From NCBI GenBank assembly GCA_024278415.1, contig JAJRTI010000471.1, forward strand, positions 1 to 27,595: a DNA stretch of 27,595 nt, in the 5' to 3' direction. The notes under the pieces were generated by a model. The model ran no database searches. It saw nothing but the letters and a program-made list of their open reading frames with translations, and was not told the DNA's origin. Positions within the stretch are counted from its first letter, which is position 1, and the number at the start of each line of letters is the position of its first letter. The translations under genes were made by a program, and so were the position numbers. The DNA is from Planctomycetota bacterium (GTDB taxonomy: Bacteria; Planctomycetota; Brocadiia; JAJRTI01). Positions 1-9,461 of this stretch are shown in pieces.

Positions 1-3000
1 GCGGCGTTCGCCGTCGTACTCGTAGTACGTGGTGGCGTTGAACGCGGTCACGTATTCCATGGCGTTGACCGCGTTGTGGGAGTACTCGGCCGCATGGCCT
101 AAGGGCCCGGCGACTCGAGTCTGATTGCCGGCCGCGTCATATTCGAAATACGTGTGCATGTCCCCCGGCTGAGTGCGCACCGTTGCCCGGCCCAACGCGT
201 CGTACGCCCACGTGGCCACACCGGTAGGGTCGTGCATGCGCGTGCGGTTGCCGGCTTCGTCGTAGTCGTAGTAGACACGCGTGCCGTCGGCCTCGAAGTG
301 GGTGACCGTGAGCTGGCCGGCCGCATCGTACGTGTGGTTAGTCGTATCACTCTTGCCGTCTACCAGGGCCGTGGGCTGTCCGGCGAGGTCGTAGGTGGTG
401 CTGGCCGTCTGGCCGAGTGCGTCCTTGATTTCGACGACGCGGTTCAAGCCGTTGTATTCGAAGTAGTTGGCGTGGTTCTCGGCGTCGAGGAGCACGATGC
501 GGTTGCCGCTGCCATCGTAGTGCAAGTACGTGGCTGCCCCGACTGCGTCTTTGACGGACACGTTGCGGTTGACTTCGTCGAACTCGTAGTAGGTGGGATG
601 TCCATCGGGGTCGAGATCCCAAGTCTTGTTGCCGGCCTCGTCGTAGCCGGACTGGGACTCGTTGCCGAGGGGATCGACGAGCTTGACTTGCCGGCTCAGG
701 GCGTCGAACTCGAAGTACGTGGTGTGGCCTTCAGAGTTGGTGGTCCAATCTCGGTTGCCCGCGCCGTCGTAGTGGAACGTGTCCTCGTATCCGAGCGCGT
801 CGGCCACGCGGATCTGCTGGCCGGCTGCGTCGTAGTCGAAGTACGTGGCGTTCCCTCGCGGGTCGACCTCCGTGACCTTCTGTCCAGCCGCGTCGTAGTA
901 GAAGTACGCGGTCTGGCCGAGCGCGTTGGTGGTGGCGACCTTCTGATAGAGGCCATCGTACTCGTGATACGTCGCGAAGCGCCGTGGGTCGATCTGGACG
1001 GCCACGTTGCCTACGGCGTCGTAGTGGAAGTATGAGTGGCGGCCGAGCGCGTCGGTTTCGGCGATCTTGCGCCCGAGAGCGTCGTATCGGAAGTACGTGG
1101 TGAAGCCCAACTCGTCCGTCTCCTCGGTCTTGTTGCCCCGCGCGTCGTAAGCGATCGTCGTGTGGCCGGTACAAGGATCGATGGCATCGGTGAGCCGGTT
1201 CACCGCGTCGTGGTGGAAGTATGTAGCGAGCCCACGCGGATCAATCTGGGCGATCTTGTTGCCCCCGTCGTCGTAGTGGAAGTACACGGCGTAGCCGAGC
1301 GCGTCGATCTCAGCAATCTTCTGCTTGGCCGCGTCGTAGTGGAAGTACGTGGGATTGCCGCGTGGATCGATGGCCAGGATCTGATTGCCAACGTCGTCAT
1401 AGTGGAAGTACGCGGTGTCGCCCAGAGCGTCGGTCGTGGCGATCTTGCGCTTGAGCCCGTCGTAGGCATAGTAGGTGGCGAAGCCGCGTGGATTGACCTG
1501 TGCCACCAGGTCGCCCTCGCCGTCGTAGCCGAAGTAGGCCGTGCGGCCCAGCGGGTCGACTTGAGCGACCTTGCGCTTGGCCTCGTCGTAGAGGAAGTAC
1601 GCGGTCCGGCCGAGTTCGTCGACTTGGGCGACCTTGTTTCCGCGCGAGTCGAAGTGGAAGTACGTGTGCCCGCCTTCGGGATCGGTCTGGCACACGACTC
1701 GCTCAAGGCTATCGTAGAGGTAGTAGGTCGCGTAGCCGAGCGCGTCGGCCTGCACCGTCTTGTTGCCTGCGTCGTCGTAGTGGAAGTATGAGGCCTGCCC
1801 CAGAGGGTCGACCTCAGCGATCTGCCGGCCGGCATCGTCGTAGTGGAGGTACGTGACTCCACCCAGGGCGTCGATTTCGACCGTCTTGTGCGCCAGCAGA
1901 TCGTAGCCGAAGTAGGTCGTGCTGCCGAGCGCATCGGTGATGCTGGTCTTGAGCCCGAAGAGATCGTACGTGTGGTACGTGGTGTTGCCTCTGGGATCCG
2001 TCTCGGCCACCACCTGGCCTTCTCGGTCGTACTCGAAGTACGCGGTCCGTCCAAGTGGATCGGTCTGCGCGATTCTCCGATTGAGGCGATCGAACTCGGA
2101 GGTAGTAGACTGCCCGGAGGGGTCCGTGACCACTGTCTCGTTGCCTGCGGAATCGTACGCGTGGTAAGTGAGGCCGCCATTGGCGTCACGCACACACTTG
2201 AGCTTGTAGTTGCGGTAGTAGTCGTAGTACGTCACGTAACCGCGAGAGTCCTCTGCACTGAGTTGGTTGCCCGTGAGGTCGTACGTGTAGTAGGCGGCGT
2301 AGCCCAAGGGGTCCTTCTCGGCTACCCGCTTGCGGATGCCGTTGTACTCGAAGTAGGTCGGGTTCCCAGCCTCGTCGAGTTCGACGGTCTTGTTGCTGTT
2401 GCCGTCATACCCCATCTGGCGGGTGTAGCCAAGCGCGTCCGTGCGCACCGTGGGCCGGCCTTGTCCGTCGTACTCGTAGTAAGTCGTGTGGCCGAGGGGA
2501 TCCGTCTCCGCGGCCATGTCACCCGCGGCCGTGTAACGGTAGTACGTGGTTTCGCCCATCGAATTGGTCGCGCTGATCTTCTGTCCATAGGCATCGTACT
2601 GGTAGTCGACGGCACGGCCGAGTTTGTCCGTTTCTCGTAGGACTTGGTTGTCCTCGTCCCGGTCGAAGTACTGCACGTAGCCGAGGGGATCAATCGCGAC
2701 GATGCGCTTGCCATCGTCGTTGACGTGGAAGTAGGTCACATTGCCGGACTTGTCTACGTCGACCACGAGGTTGCCGTCCTCGTCGTAGTCCATGTAGGCC
2801 ACGTAGCCCATGGGATCCTCCGTGCTGATGCGGTTCCCGCGGTCGTTGTACGTGAAGTACGAGACATACCTGCGAGGGTCGATCTGGTGGACCAGCCGGT
2901 GGTTGTGGTACTCGTAGTACGTAAGGTTGCCTTCGCCATCCTCCTTGACTCGCGGCAGCGGGCCCGTATCGGGACGATCGAAGTACGTGGCGACCCCATT

Positions 3001-3879
3001 CGCGTCGATCTGGTTGAGGAAATCGCTGCCCCAGTTGTAGTAAGTGATGCCTCCCACAGGCGAGATCTGGTAGACGATCTCGTCGGATTCATTGTAGTCG
3101 TAGTAGGCCACGTAACCTTCGGGATCGATGGCCTTGACGACGCGGTGGCTCGCGTCGTACCCGAAGTCGTTCACGCAGCCCGTGGGGCCCACCACCTTCG
3201 TCATGTCGCCATTGGCGTCGTACTCGAAGTATGTAGCTCGGCCCGTGTAGTCATGGATCCGGTTGACCTTGTCGCTGCCGGCATCGCGCTCGAAGTACAC
3301 GTACCGGCCGTCGGGATCCTTGAGGTTCTTCACCACGCCGTCCAGGTCGTAGTCGTAGTAGACCAAGTGCCCGTGGGTGTCCGTGTCGCACTTGAGCCGC
3401 GCGTCGAAATAGACCGGATCGTCATCGTTCTGCTGGTCGAAATACGCGATCAGCCTGTCGTTGACTGTGTTGAGCAGCAGCTTCGAGGTCTTGTCGTGGC
3501 CCCACCAGACCAGACGTTCATCCAGGGGATGGGTCCAGGTGAACACATCGCCCCTGTTCATGTCGTACGCGGATTTGTACTTGGCTTGCTTGCCATCGCC
3601 CTTGATCGGCACGGCGAATCTGGCGCCCACCCACCTCTCGGTCTCGTGGTGCTTGATGCGTCGGGCCACGGGGGAGATCCAGCGATGGCCCAGGAAGGGC
3701 GAATACTCCGTGCCTCCGACCAGGCCGAAGTCCACGCTGTTGTAGTGCATGGTCAACTGAAGCCCGTTCACGGGCCGGCCCTTGCACGGGAGGTTGTAGC
3801 CGAGCTTCAGCTTCAGGTTGCCCCAGATCAGATCCACTTCGGGAGTAGGGCAGGATTGACATGTGTTATCAGTAGACAT
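1..3879 (-). CDS. Giant RHS/YD-repeat protein (RHS1), C-terminus beyond left edge
   Basis: One uninterrupted reading frame of 1293 codons runs from the ATG at 3879 to the left edge; I checked the frame at several points and saw no stop or frameshift. The start has a good Shine-Dalgarno (TAGGAG, about 9 bases upstream). Residues 1-150 form a non-repetitive N-terminal domain with C7 and C10 (MSTDNTCQSCPT), then a GLQLTMHYNS and LGHRW segment typical of RHS N-termini. From about residue 160 the protein is dozens of 20-21-residue YD units of the form TYFxYDxxGxxxxxxDxxG. YD repeats build a hollow beta-cocoon in RHS, Tc toxin and teneurin proteins. No signal peptide is visible. It is the last visible gene of the leftward unit that starts with the Cys-rich protein at 9193. 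The RHS core end and any C-terminal tip lie outside the window, so a toxin domain cannot be judged. It is homologous to the RHS gene at 22174. Confidence 0.95.
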   Translation of the reverse strand, partial: MSTDNTCQSCPTPEVDLIWGNLKLKLGYNLPCKGRPVNGLQLTMHYNSVDFGLVGGTEYSPFLGHRWISPVARRIKHHETERWVGARFAVPIKGDGKQAKYKSAYDMNRGDVFTWTHPLDERLVWWGHDKTSKLLLNTVNDRLIAYFDQQNDDDPVYFDARLKCDTDTHGHLVYYDYDLDGVVKNLKDPDGRYVYFERDAGSDKVNRIHDYTGRATYFEYDANGDMTKVVGPTGCVNDFGYDASHRVVKAIDPEGYVAYYDYNESDEIVYQISPVGGITYYNWGSDFLNQIDANGVATYFDRPDTGPLPRVKEDGEGNLTYYEYHNHRLVHQIDPRRYVSYFTYNDRGNRISTEDPMGYVAYMDYDEDGNLVVDVDKSGNVTYFHVNDDGKRIVAIDPLGYVQYFDRDEDNQVLRETDKLGRAVDYQYDAYGQKISATNSMGETTYYRYTAAGDMAAETDPLGHTTYYEYDGQGRPTVRTDALGYTRQMGYDGNSNKTVELDEAGNPTYFEYNGIRKRVAEKDPLGYAAYYTYDLTGNQLSAEDSRGYVTYYDYYRNYKLKCVRDANGGLTYHAYDSAGNETVVTDPSGQSTTSEFDRLNRRIAQTDPLGRTAYFEYDREGQVVAETDPRGNTTYHTYDLFGLKTSITDALGSTTYFGYDLLAHKTVEIDALGGVTYLHYDDAGRQIAEVDPLGQASYFHYDDAGNKTVQADALGYATYYLYDSLERVVCQTDPEGGHTYFHFDSRGNKVAQVDELGRTAYFLYDEAKRKVAQVDPLGRTAYFGYDGEGDLVAQVNPRGFATYYAYDGLKRKIATTDALGDTAYFHYDDVGNQILAIDPRGNPTYFHYDAAKQKIAEIDALGYAVYFHYDDGGNKIAQIDPRGLATYFHHDAVNRLTDAIDPCTGHTTIAYDARGNKTEETDELGFTTYFRYDALGRKIAETDALGRHSYFHYDAVGNVAVQIDPRRFATYHEYDGLYQKVATTNALGQTAYFYYDAAGQKVTEVDPRGNATYFDYDAAGQQIRVADALGYEDTFHYDGAGNRDWTTNSEGHTTYFEFDALSRQVKLVDPLGNESQSGYDEAGNKTWDLDPDGHPTYYEFDEVNRNVSVKDAVGAATYLHYDGSGNRIVLLDAENHANYFEYNGLNRVVEIKDALGQTASTTYDLAGQPTALVDGKSDTTNHTYDAAGQLTVTHFEADGTRVYYDYDEAGNRTRMHDPTGVATWAYDALGRATVRTQPGDMHTYFEYDAAGNQTRVAGPLGHAAEYSHNAVNAMEYVTAFNATTYYEYDGERR

Positions 3880-4007
3880 GGTAGGGTCTCCTATAGGGAG
3901 ATGGCTGCAAGCAATGAGGCCGATGGCTCGATGCTCACGGTTCAGGCTTCGCCGCGCAGGGGCGCACGGGATTGGCTTGGTAAGGGCTCAGACTTGGTAT
4001 GGCTCGC

Positions 4008-4208
4008 TCACGCGCCGTCTCCCTGCCTGTGCTGTCGTTCGCGCACCTCGTGGCAGATCTCGTGCGCGTATACGCGCCACGGCCACTTGCGAAGAAGAAT
4101 CATCTGGGCCTTGGGGCTCGTGGCTCCGCAGTAATGGCACTGCGCATGGGCCAGGAAGAGATCGACTAAGAGCCAGACGAGGGATGGCTTGTAGGGTTCG
4201 GGGGTCAT
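4008..4208 (-). CDS. Small CxxC protein, zinc-ribbon-like
   Basis: This is a 66-residue reading frame whose ATG overlaps the stop of the upstream GT9 gene by four bases (ATGA at 4205-4208), so it is probably translationally coupled. The sequence has a hydrophobic stretch (SLVWLLVDLFLAHAQ), then CHYCGAT (C24, C27) and HEICHE (C52 with flanking His). The CxxC plus HxxCH spacing suggests a single metal site of the zinc-ribbon kind, but I do not recognise the family. It lies between a glycosyltransferase and the RHS1 start, with a 128-base gap before RHS1. That position fits an accessory role, for example as a small partner or chaperone. The overlap, amphipathic composition and Cys pairs argue for a real gene; function unknown. 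Confidence 0.6.
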   Translation of the reverse strand: MTPEPYKPSLVWLLVDLFLAHAQCHYCGATSPKAQMILLRKWPWRVYAHEICHEVRERQHRQGDGA

Positions 4209-5095
4209 GGCAGGGCCTGCAGCACTTGGGCCACGGTGATCGCTTCCATGCAGGCCGTCCAGGGCATGGTGTCGCCCTTCGGCTGGGCTTGTGCCGTCAG
4301 GGGTAGTTTGGCGCAGATGCACTTGCCCGTTGGCTGCCGCCAGCATGGCGAGCAGTCGATGTCGGGGGTGAGGATCGTCGCCTTGAGGCCGCGGGGGCCA
4401 CAGAGCTTGGGGTCCGTGGGGCCGTAGAGCCCGATGGTGGGCGTGCCAGTGGCGCCGGCTAGGTGAAGGAGGCCGCTGTCGACCCCGATCACGGCCGCGG
4501 CTCGACTCATGATGTCCGCGACTTGCTCGAGGGAGGTGCGGCCTCGCATGTCGGTGACGCCTGCTGCGGCACGCCCGCGCAGCATGCCGAGCACGATGAC
4601 GTGGTAGTGCTGGCCTACGAGGGCTTGGATCAGTTCGCTCCAGCGCTGGGCCGGCCAGCGCTTCCACGAGTAGCCGCTCGTCTCTGGCGCGACACATACC
4701 ATCCGGCCACGCGGCTCGATGGGGACGTGTAGATCAGGCAGCGGCGTAGGTCCGGCATAGCCGAGCCCGCGGGCGAGACCGACAAGCCGGTCAGAGATGT
4801 GGCCTTTCGCAGCCGTGGGCACGTGGATCCGCACGCCGGGGAGGTCGGGGGTGCCACGCCAATGGCCGATGAGGTCGGTGTAGCAGCCAGGGGGCACGTC
4901 CCTGGCCTGGTCGAAGACTTGGCCGCACCACACCTGCCGTTTGAAGAGGGGCAGCACGCCTTTGACGCGCAGGCCCTGCACGAGCAGATCGGGCGGGCGG
5001 GCCTTGTCGCCATTGATTTCATTCGCCGCGACGATGGCTGGGATCGTCATGATCGCGTCGCCGAGTCCACCACGGACGAGGACGATGGGCTTCAT
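4205..5095 (-). CDS. Glycosyltransferase family 9 (heptosyltransferase-like)
   Basis: The protein has 296 residues, close to the lower size range for the ADP-heptose:LPS heptosyltransferase family (GT9). The N-terminus MKPIVLVRGGLGDAIMTIPA is the typical first beta-strand and GD loop. The donor-site signature GVDSGLLHLAGATGTPTIGL (about residues 214-233) followed by YGPTDP is canonical. The C-terminal Cys cluster (CSPC...CIC...CMEAI) is common in this family. It transfers a sugar, in classic members an ADP-heptose in the cytoplasm; the substrate here is unknown. ATGA overlaps join it to the methyltransferase upstream and the small CxxC protein downstream, so it belongs to the leftward unit ending in RHS1. 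It may decorate RHS1 or the Cys-rich protein, or make a surface glycan. Confidence 0.88.
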   Translation of the reverse strand: MKPIVLVRGGLGDAIMTIPAIVAANEINGDKARPPDLLVQGLRVKGVLPLFKRQVWCGQVFDQARDVPPGCYTDLIGHWRGTPDLPGVRIHVPTAAKGHISDRLVGLARGLGYAGPTPLPDLHVPIEPRGRMVCVAPETSGYSWKRWPAQRWSELIQALVGQHYHVIVLGMLRGRAAAGVTDMRGRTSLEQVADIMSRAAAVIGVDSGLLHLAGATGTPTIGLYGPTDPKLCGPRGLKATILTPDIDCSPCWRQPTGKCICAKLPLTAQAQPKGDTMPWTACMEAITVAQVLQALP

Positions 5096-5769
5096 GATCG
5101 CACCTCCTGTGGGCCCTGGTCGCCTGTCGCTTTCGCTACCTTGGCTTCGCCGACGTTGCTTGTGCTGGTGGGCCGCTTCGCTTCGTTACAGCGGCCTACC
5201 TCCCACAGGGTCACGTTCTGCCGCGAGTTCAGGACTCGGGCGCGCACGAGGCGCAGGCCGTGCTCGGCCGTCTTGCCGAGCCACCAGTCGAAGGGCTTCA
5301 CGATTTCGTGGAGCCGCTCGACGCCTTCCGGCTTGACGGTCGATACCGGCTCTCGACCAAGGCCATAGGAGAAGATCACCCACCGGCTGGCGATGCGCAC
5401 GATCTCGCGGAAGCCGCGGTCGAGGTCTTCCGGTTTGAGGTGCTCAATCGTGTCGAGGCAAGTGAGGAGGTCCGCGGCCCGCGGCTCAAAGCCTGTGTTG
5501 AGCATGTTCCCGCGCACGAACCAAGCGGGATCGAACTCGCGCTGGATGTCCGCCACGTCGAGGCCGATAGCCATGATGCCGCGCGCGCGCAGGCCGGCCA
5601 CGAGCTTGCCGTTGCCACAGCCAATATCGAGCGCGTCCACGGGCTGGGGATCGAGTGTCTTGACCATCTCCAGCGCGGGCGGGACGCGCACGCAGGCCTC
5701 GCGGGTCTTCTCGTCCACTTGGTAGAGCCGCGTGTACGTATCGGCGTAGTAGTCGGTGTTGTCGTTCAT
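5092..5769 (-). CDS. Class I SAM-dependent methyltransferase
   Basis: The protein has 225 residues. Motif I is VDALDIGCGNGKLVAGL (about residues 44-60), followed by the acidic end of strand 2 (AIGLDVADI), then LLTCLDTIEHL, the usual motif-IV region of the Methyltransf_11/23 type. These enzymes move a methyl group from S-adenosylmethionine to small molecules, sugars or peptides; the substrate cannot be read from sequence. The ATG at 5769 is 17 bases after the stop of the radical SAM fusion gene, with a GAGG Shine-Dalgarno about 11 bases upstream. Its stop overlaps the start of the GT9 gene. The last 30 residues are Lys/Ser/Thr-rich and probably disordered. Confidence 0.87.
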   Translation of the reverse strand: MNDNTDYYADTYTRLYQVDEKTREACVRVPPALEMVKTLDPQPVDALDIGCGNGKLVAGLRARGIMAIGLDVADIQREFDPAWFVRGNMLNTGFEPRAADLLTCLDTIEHLKPEDLDRGFREIVRIASRWVIFSYGLGREPVSTVKPEGVERLHEIVKPFDWWLGKTAEHGLRLVRARVLNSRQNVTLWEVGRCNEAKRPTSTSNVGEAKVAKATGDQGPQEVRS

Positions 5770-5786
5770 GGCGTCCGCGTCCTCTG

Positions 5787-8546
5787 TCAGTCAACTCGGA
5801 AGAGCGCCGCATTCTTCAGATGGCTCTCGTACTTGGCGCGCCGGAGCTTCAGGCCCTGCTGCCGCAACATGGTTAGCCAAGCCCTCCAGTCCTTCACCGT
5901 CAGATGGAGCTTGTCCACGTCCTTGGGCATGTCCCAATCGGTGCGGCTGGGACCGCACCCCACGCCGATGAGTACCCACTTTCTGCTGACGCGCTTCATC
6001 TCCGCGACGGCCGCGGCTACGTGGTCGGGATGGAGGTGCTCCAGCATGTCGAGGGATGTCACCACGTCGAACTTGTCGTCGGGCCAGGGGATCTTGCGAC
6101 AGTCAGCGACGTGATACCATTTCGGTTGGCCGTGGCTACGCTCGATAGCCGCGGCGTCGAGCCCGTCCGCGAAGGCCTTCTTCTCCCTTGCCCACTCGAC
6201 GAGCTGGCCTTCGCCGCAACCAACGTCGAGCAGCGTGTGCACCTTCTCGTGGCGCATGATCTCTTCGAGCATCGCGTGCGCGAGTTCGAGTTGCATGCTC
6301 CCTCGGTGGTAGACCGGGTTGCGATCATAGACGTGGTCGTAGATGCGGCCATAGTCGAGCCCTGCCGCGGCCTCGGTGTCCACAGGCGCTTCTGCGCTCT
6401 GCCAATACTCCTTAAGCATGAAGTGGAGATGCTTCACGGCCTCCGACACGTGGAACTGCCGCTCGATCCACCAGCGGATCCACCTGTTGCGGGCGCCGGG
6501 GTCTAGCTCAGGCTTGACTGCGAGGGCCTCCCAGTCGTCAGGCTCGTAGAACACCCTCAGCCCTTGGAACCACGAACGGCCCGTGCAAGTGACCGGGAGC
6601 CCGTGCACGACCATCTCGTTCGTGACGCTTGAGCAGATGGTGACGTGCCACGCGGCGTGGAGTTGGATGAGCGTGTTGAGCCAGGGCTTGTCCTTCAAAT
6701 CTTTGTGGCCGACCACCGTTGCGTCCCTAGGGAACTTGATGTCGGTTTTCTGCACGGGCGAGCCCTTGAAGAGCACACGCTTGCCGGCAAGCATGAGCGC
6801 GTCGTTCACGCGCTGGAGCCATTCGTTGACGTGGGCCGGCTTGAAGCGGCAGAGGCTGTGCGAGAACTGCGGCCAGACAGCCACGTAGCCGGGCTCAGCG
6901 ACGGGGTCGCGCAGCTTGCACTCCTCCCACTCGACTTGCTTGCGGTGCCAATAGTCTCGGATCTGCACGTGCACGCCGGTCCAATCGATAGAGTTCGGGG
7001 AAAGGCCCTCCCATCGGTTGCGGATGCACGATGTGCCGTCACGCTCGTAGCGGTCGAACATGAGCGCGTTGTAGTGGTCGAAGTAGCCAAGGTCGACGCT
7101 GAGTGGCGCGATGTCGCGGTCGTAGAGCCAGTTGACCGCGGCCTGCCAGGGCCGCGTGGCAAACAGACAGCCGTGCTCCTCCCAGCGCAGGACCGCGTCC
7201 GGCTTCTGCTCCTTGCTCGCGACGATCTCCGGCAGACCGTAAAGCTTCCGCTTGCCGATCTCGTTGAGCCAGTATTCCTCGACGGCCCAGCCGCCGCTCA
7301 CAAGGGCGGGGATGAGCGCGTCGGTGAAGCTCTTGCGGTAGCCCTGGCGCCGGATGATGATGAGGCGCCTTGGCGGACCTTCCTTGGCGATGTTGGGCAC
7401 GTAGAAGCCGCGGGGCAGGGGCCCCGAGTCTCCCCCCTTGGGGGGGGCGACAAGGGGCTTGTCGAGCTTCATGTCCTTGCGGAACTGCTTGTTGTCCCCG
7501 AGCGCCTCGCGGATGTATTGGGCCTCGCGGACGAACGCCCTCAGGCCGTGGCAATACATCGCCGGTGTGGGGCCATCGAGCCGTCCGCTCGTGGTCTGTC
7601 TGATCCAAGCGCACGCGCCGCTGCACGCCTGCCGCGCCGGGCAGTCGGCATCCTCGCACGCGCGTGCGGGCTTCGCGGCCTGCTGCCATGCGTCGAGCTT
7701 CAGGCCATCCCACACATTGCCCATGTCGACCGGCGGCCCGTCGCTTGTCCACCGATGGCAGGGAGCGAACGCACCGTTGGCGTCGATGGCGATATAGGAG
7801 GAGCCCGCGCCGCAGGAGATGCAGGAGTCTGGCTCGCGTCCGCCCTGCTGTAAACCCCGATGGGCGTAGGCGGGCAGGAGCCGCTCGCCGTCTCGGTACG
7901 CGGCGATGGCCATGTCCGACACCTCGCGCAGTTGCGCGTCGAACGCGGCCATGTCGTCTGCCGACCAGTCCAGCTCCGGGGCCATGTGCACGCTCGGTCG
8001 GCCGCATCCGAGGCCGCGGAGGTACGCGACCGACTCGGCGAGCTGGCGCACGTTGCCGGGGTAGATGGTCGAGCGCACATCAGACCATCCGCGCTCGACC
8101 ATGAGGCGGAAGTTGCGCTCGACGACCTCGGCTGGCAGGCCGCGGAGCTTGCCGTCTGTGGGCGGCCCCTCGGTCGAGAGCCGCATGGTGTTGCCCATGG
8201 CCTTCCATTGGTCCGCCAGCTCGCGGGTGAGGATGCCTCCGTTCGTGGGCATGCCGATGTGCGAGAGCCGCTGGCCGAGGCGGACCTTGAGCCGTGCGGA
8301 CCAGTCGATCAGGCGCGGCCAGAGCAGGGTCGGCTCGCCGGCGCCGAGCCAGTAGACCTTCAGCTTGCCCCCCTTATGGCCGCCCCCGGCAGGAGGGCGG
8401 CTTTCTTGATCGAGCCAATCGAGCACGCCTGCGAACACCTCCTCGGTCATGTCCCCCATCGGAGGCGCGCCGCCGCCCCGCGCGAAGCAGAACTCACAGC
8501 TCGCGTTACACCGGCTCGTTAGGGCGAGATCTATGTTGCCGATCAT
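5787..8546 (-). CDS. Radical SAM/SPASM - glycosyltransferase-like - methyltransferase fusion protein
   Basis: This 919-residue protein has three parts. Residues 1-345 are a radical SAM domain with C13-x3-C17-x2-C20 (CNASCEFC), a YWLGAGEPTLLW strand corresponding to the GGE motif, and a SPASM-like auxiliary-cluster region (CISC... CHRW... CEDADCPARQACSGAC). Residues about 400-720 resemble a capsule/Kdo-type glycosyltransferase fold (LHAAWHVTICSSVTNEMVVHG then PV), with low certainty. Residues about 760-915 are a class I methyltransferase (LLDVGCGEGQLVEWA, VTSLDMLEHLHPD). SPASM proteins usually modify peptides or act in cofactor maturation, but there is no N-terminal RRE-like domain here. The gene starts directly after the Cys-rich protein gene. 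A GTG at 8558 overlapping that stop (GTGA) is an alternative start. Both imply coupled translation, so the Cys-rich protein is the obvious candidate substrate. Confidence 0.9.
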   Translation of the reverse strand: MIGNIDLALTSRCNASCEFCFARGGGAPPMGDMTEEVFAGVLDWLDQESRPPAGGGHKGGKLKVYWLGAGEPTLLWPRLIDWSARLKVRLGQRLSHIGMPTNGGILTRELADQWKAMGNTMRLSTEGPPTDGKLRGLPAEVVERNFRLMVERGWSDVRSTIYPGNVRQLAESVAYLRGLGCGRPSVHMAPELDWSADDMAAFDAQLREVSDMAIAAYRDGERLLPAYAHRGLQQGGREPDSCISCGAGSSYIAIDANGAFAPCHRWTSDGPPVDMGNVWDGLKLDAWQQAAKPARACEDADCPARQACSGACAWIRQTTSGRLDGPTPAMYCHGLRAFVREAQYIREALGDNKQFRKDMKLDKPLVAPPKGGDSGPLPRGFYVPNIAKEGPPRRLIIIRRQGYRKSFTDALIPALVSGGWAVEEYWLNEIGKRKLYGLPEIVASKEQKPDAVLRWEEHGCLFATRPWQAAVNWLYDRDIAPLSVDLGYFDHYNALMFDRYERDGTSCIRNRWEGLSPNSIDWTGVHVQIRDYWHRKQVEWEECKLRDPVAEPGYVAVWPQFSHSLCRFKPAHVNEWLQRVNDALMLAGKRVLFKGSPVQKTDIKFPRDATVVGHKDLKDKPWLNTLIQLHAAWHVTICSSVTNEMVVHGLPVTCTGRSWFQGLRVFYEPDDWEALAVKPELDPGARNRWIRWWIERQFHVSEAVKHLHFMLKEYWQSAEAPVDTEAAAGLDYGRIYDHVYDRNPVYHRGSMQLELAHAMLEEIMRHEKVHTLLDVGCGEGQLVEWAREKKAFADGLDAAAIERSHGQPKWYHVADCRKIPWPDDKFDVVTSLDMLEHLHPDHVAAAVAEMKRVSRKWVLIGVGCGPSRTDWDMPKDVDKLHLTVKDWRAWLTMLRQQGLKLRRAKYESHLKNAALFRVD

Positions 8547-8554
8547 GGCGGTGC

Positions 8555-9193
<639 letters not shown>

Positions 9194-9312
9194 GTTGATG
9201 TCTCCCAGATTGTGTCCGCTTGGCGAGACGATGGTACTGGGTGCTGTCTGGCGCAAGGACGGGCACGAGGTCAGCGGTGCGCCGTTGGGCTCGGCAGCCA
9301 GTATCGGCGGCA

Positions 9313-9330
9313 TTGCATGCGGCATGCCAA
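9313..9330 (-). promoter_or_regulatory. Sigma-54 (-24/-12) promoter for the Cys-rich protein/RHS1 unit
   Basis: Read on the minus strand the site is TTGGCATGCCGCATGCAA. It has the invariant GG (9328-9327) and GC (9316-9315) separated by exactly 10 bases, matching TGGCAYR-N4-TTGCW closely. The predicted transcript start is near 9303, giving a leader of about 110 bases before the ATG at 9193. An RpoN-activator gene ends 134 bases upstream of the site. The core is nearly identical to the promoter at 21544-21561. Confidence 0.8.
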
Positions 9331-9461
9331 GAGGGCCTACGGCGAGAGCTTGTGGACGCGTACGAGTCGACGGTGCACCATCCATCATAGCGCGGGGCAA
9401 CCTCGTCTACTGCGGCAGCCGCGGCAACCAGAGGCGACGAGTGGTGCGAGGGGGTGCCGGC

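Noticed and set aside
1200..2195. Thr/Ser-rich minus-strand frame of 331 codons
   Set aside because: It is an out-of-frame reading of the RHS1 repeats; the continuous YD frame from 3879 explains the same DNA.
154..4134. Long plus-strand open frames (154-1035, 1036-1791, 1843-2640, 2644-4134) rich in Val/Glu/Arg
   Set aside because: They are antisense to RHS1; the regular YD repeat of the minus strand keeps the opposite frame free of stops. Translations are repetitive and match no family.
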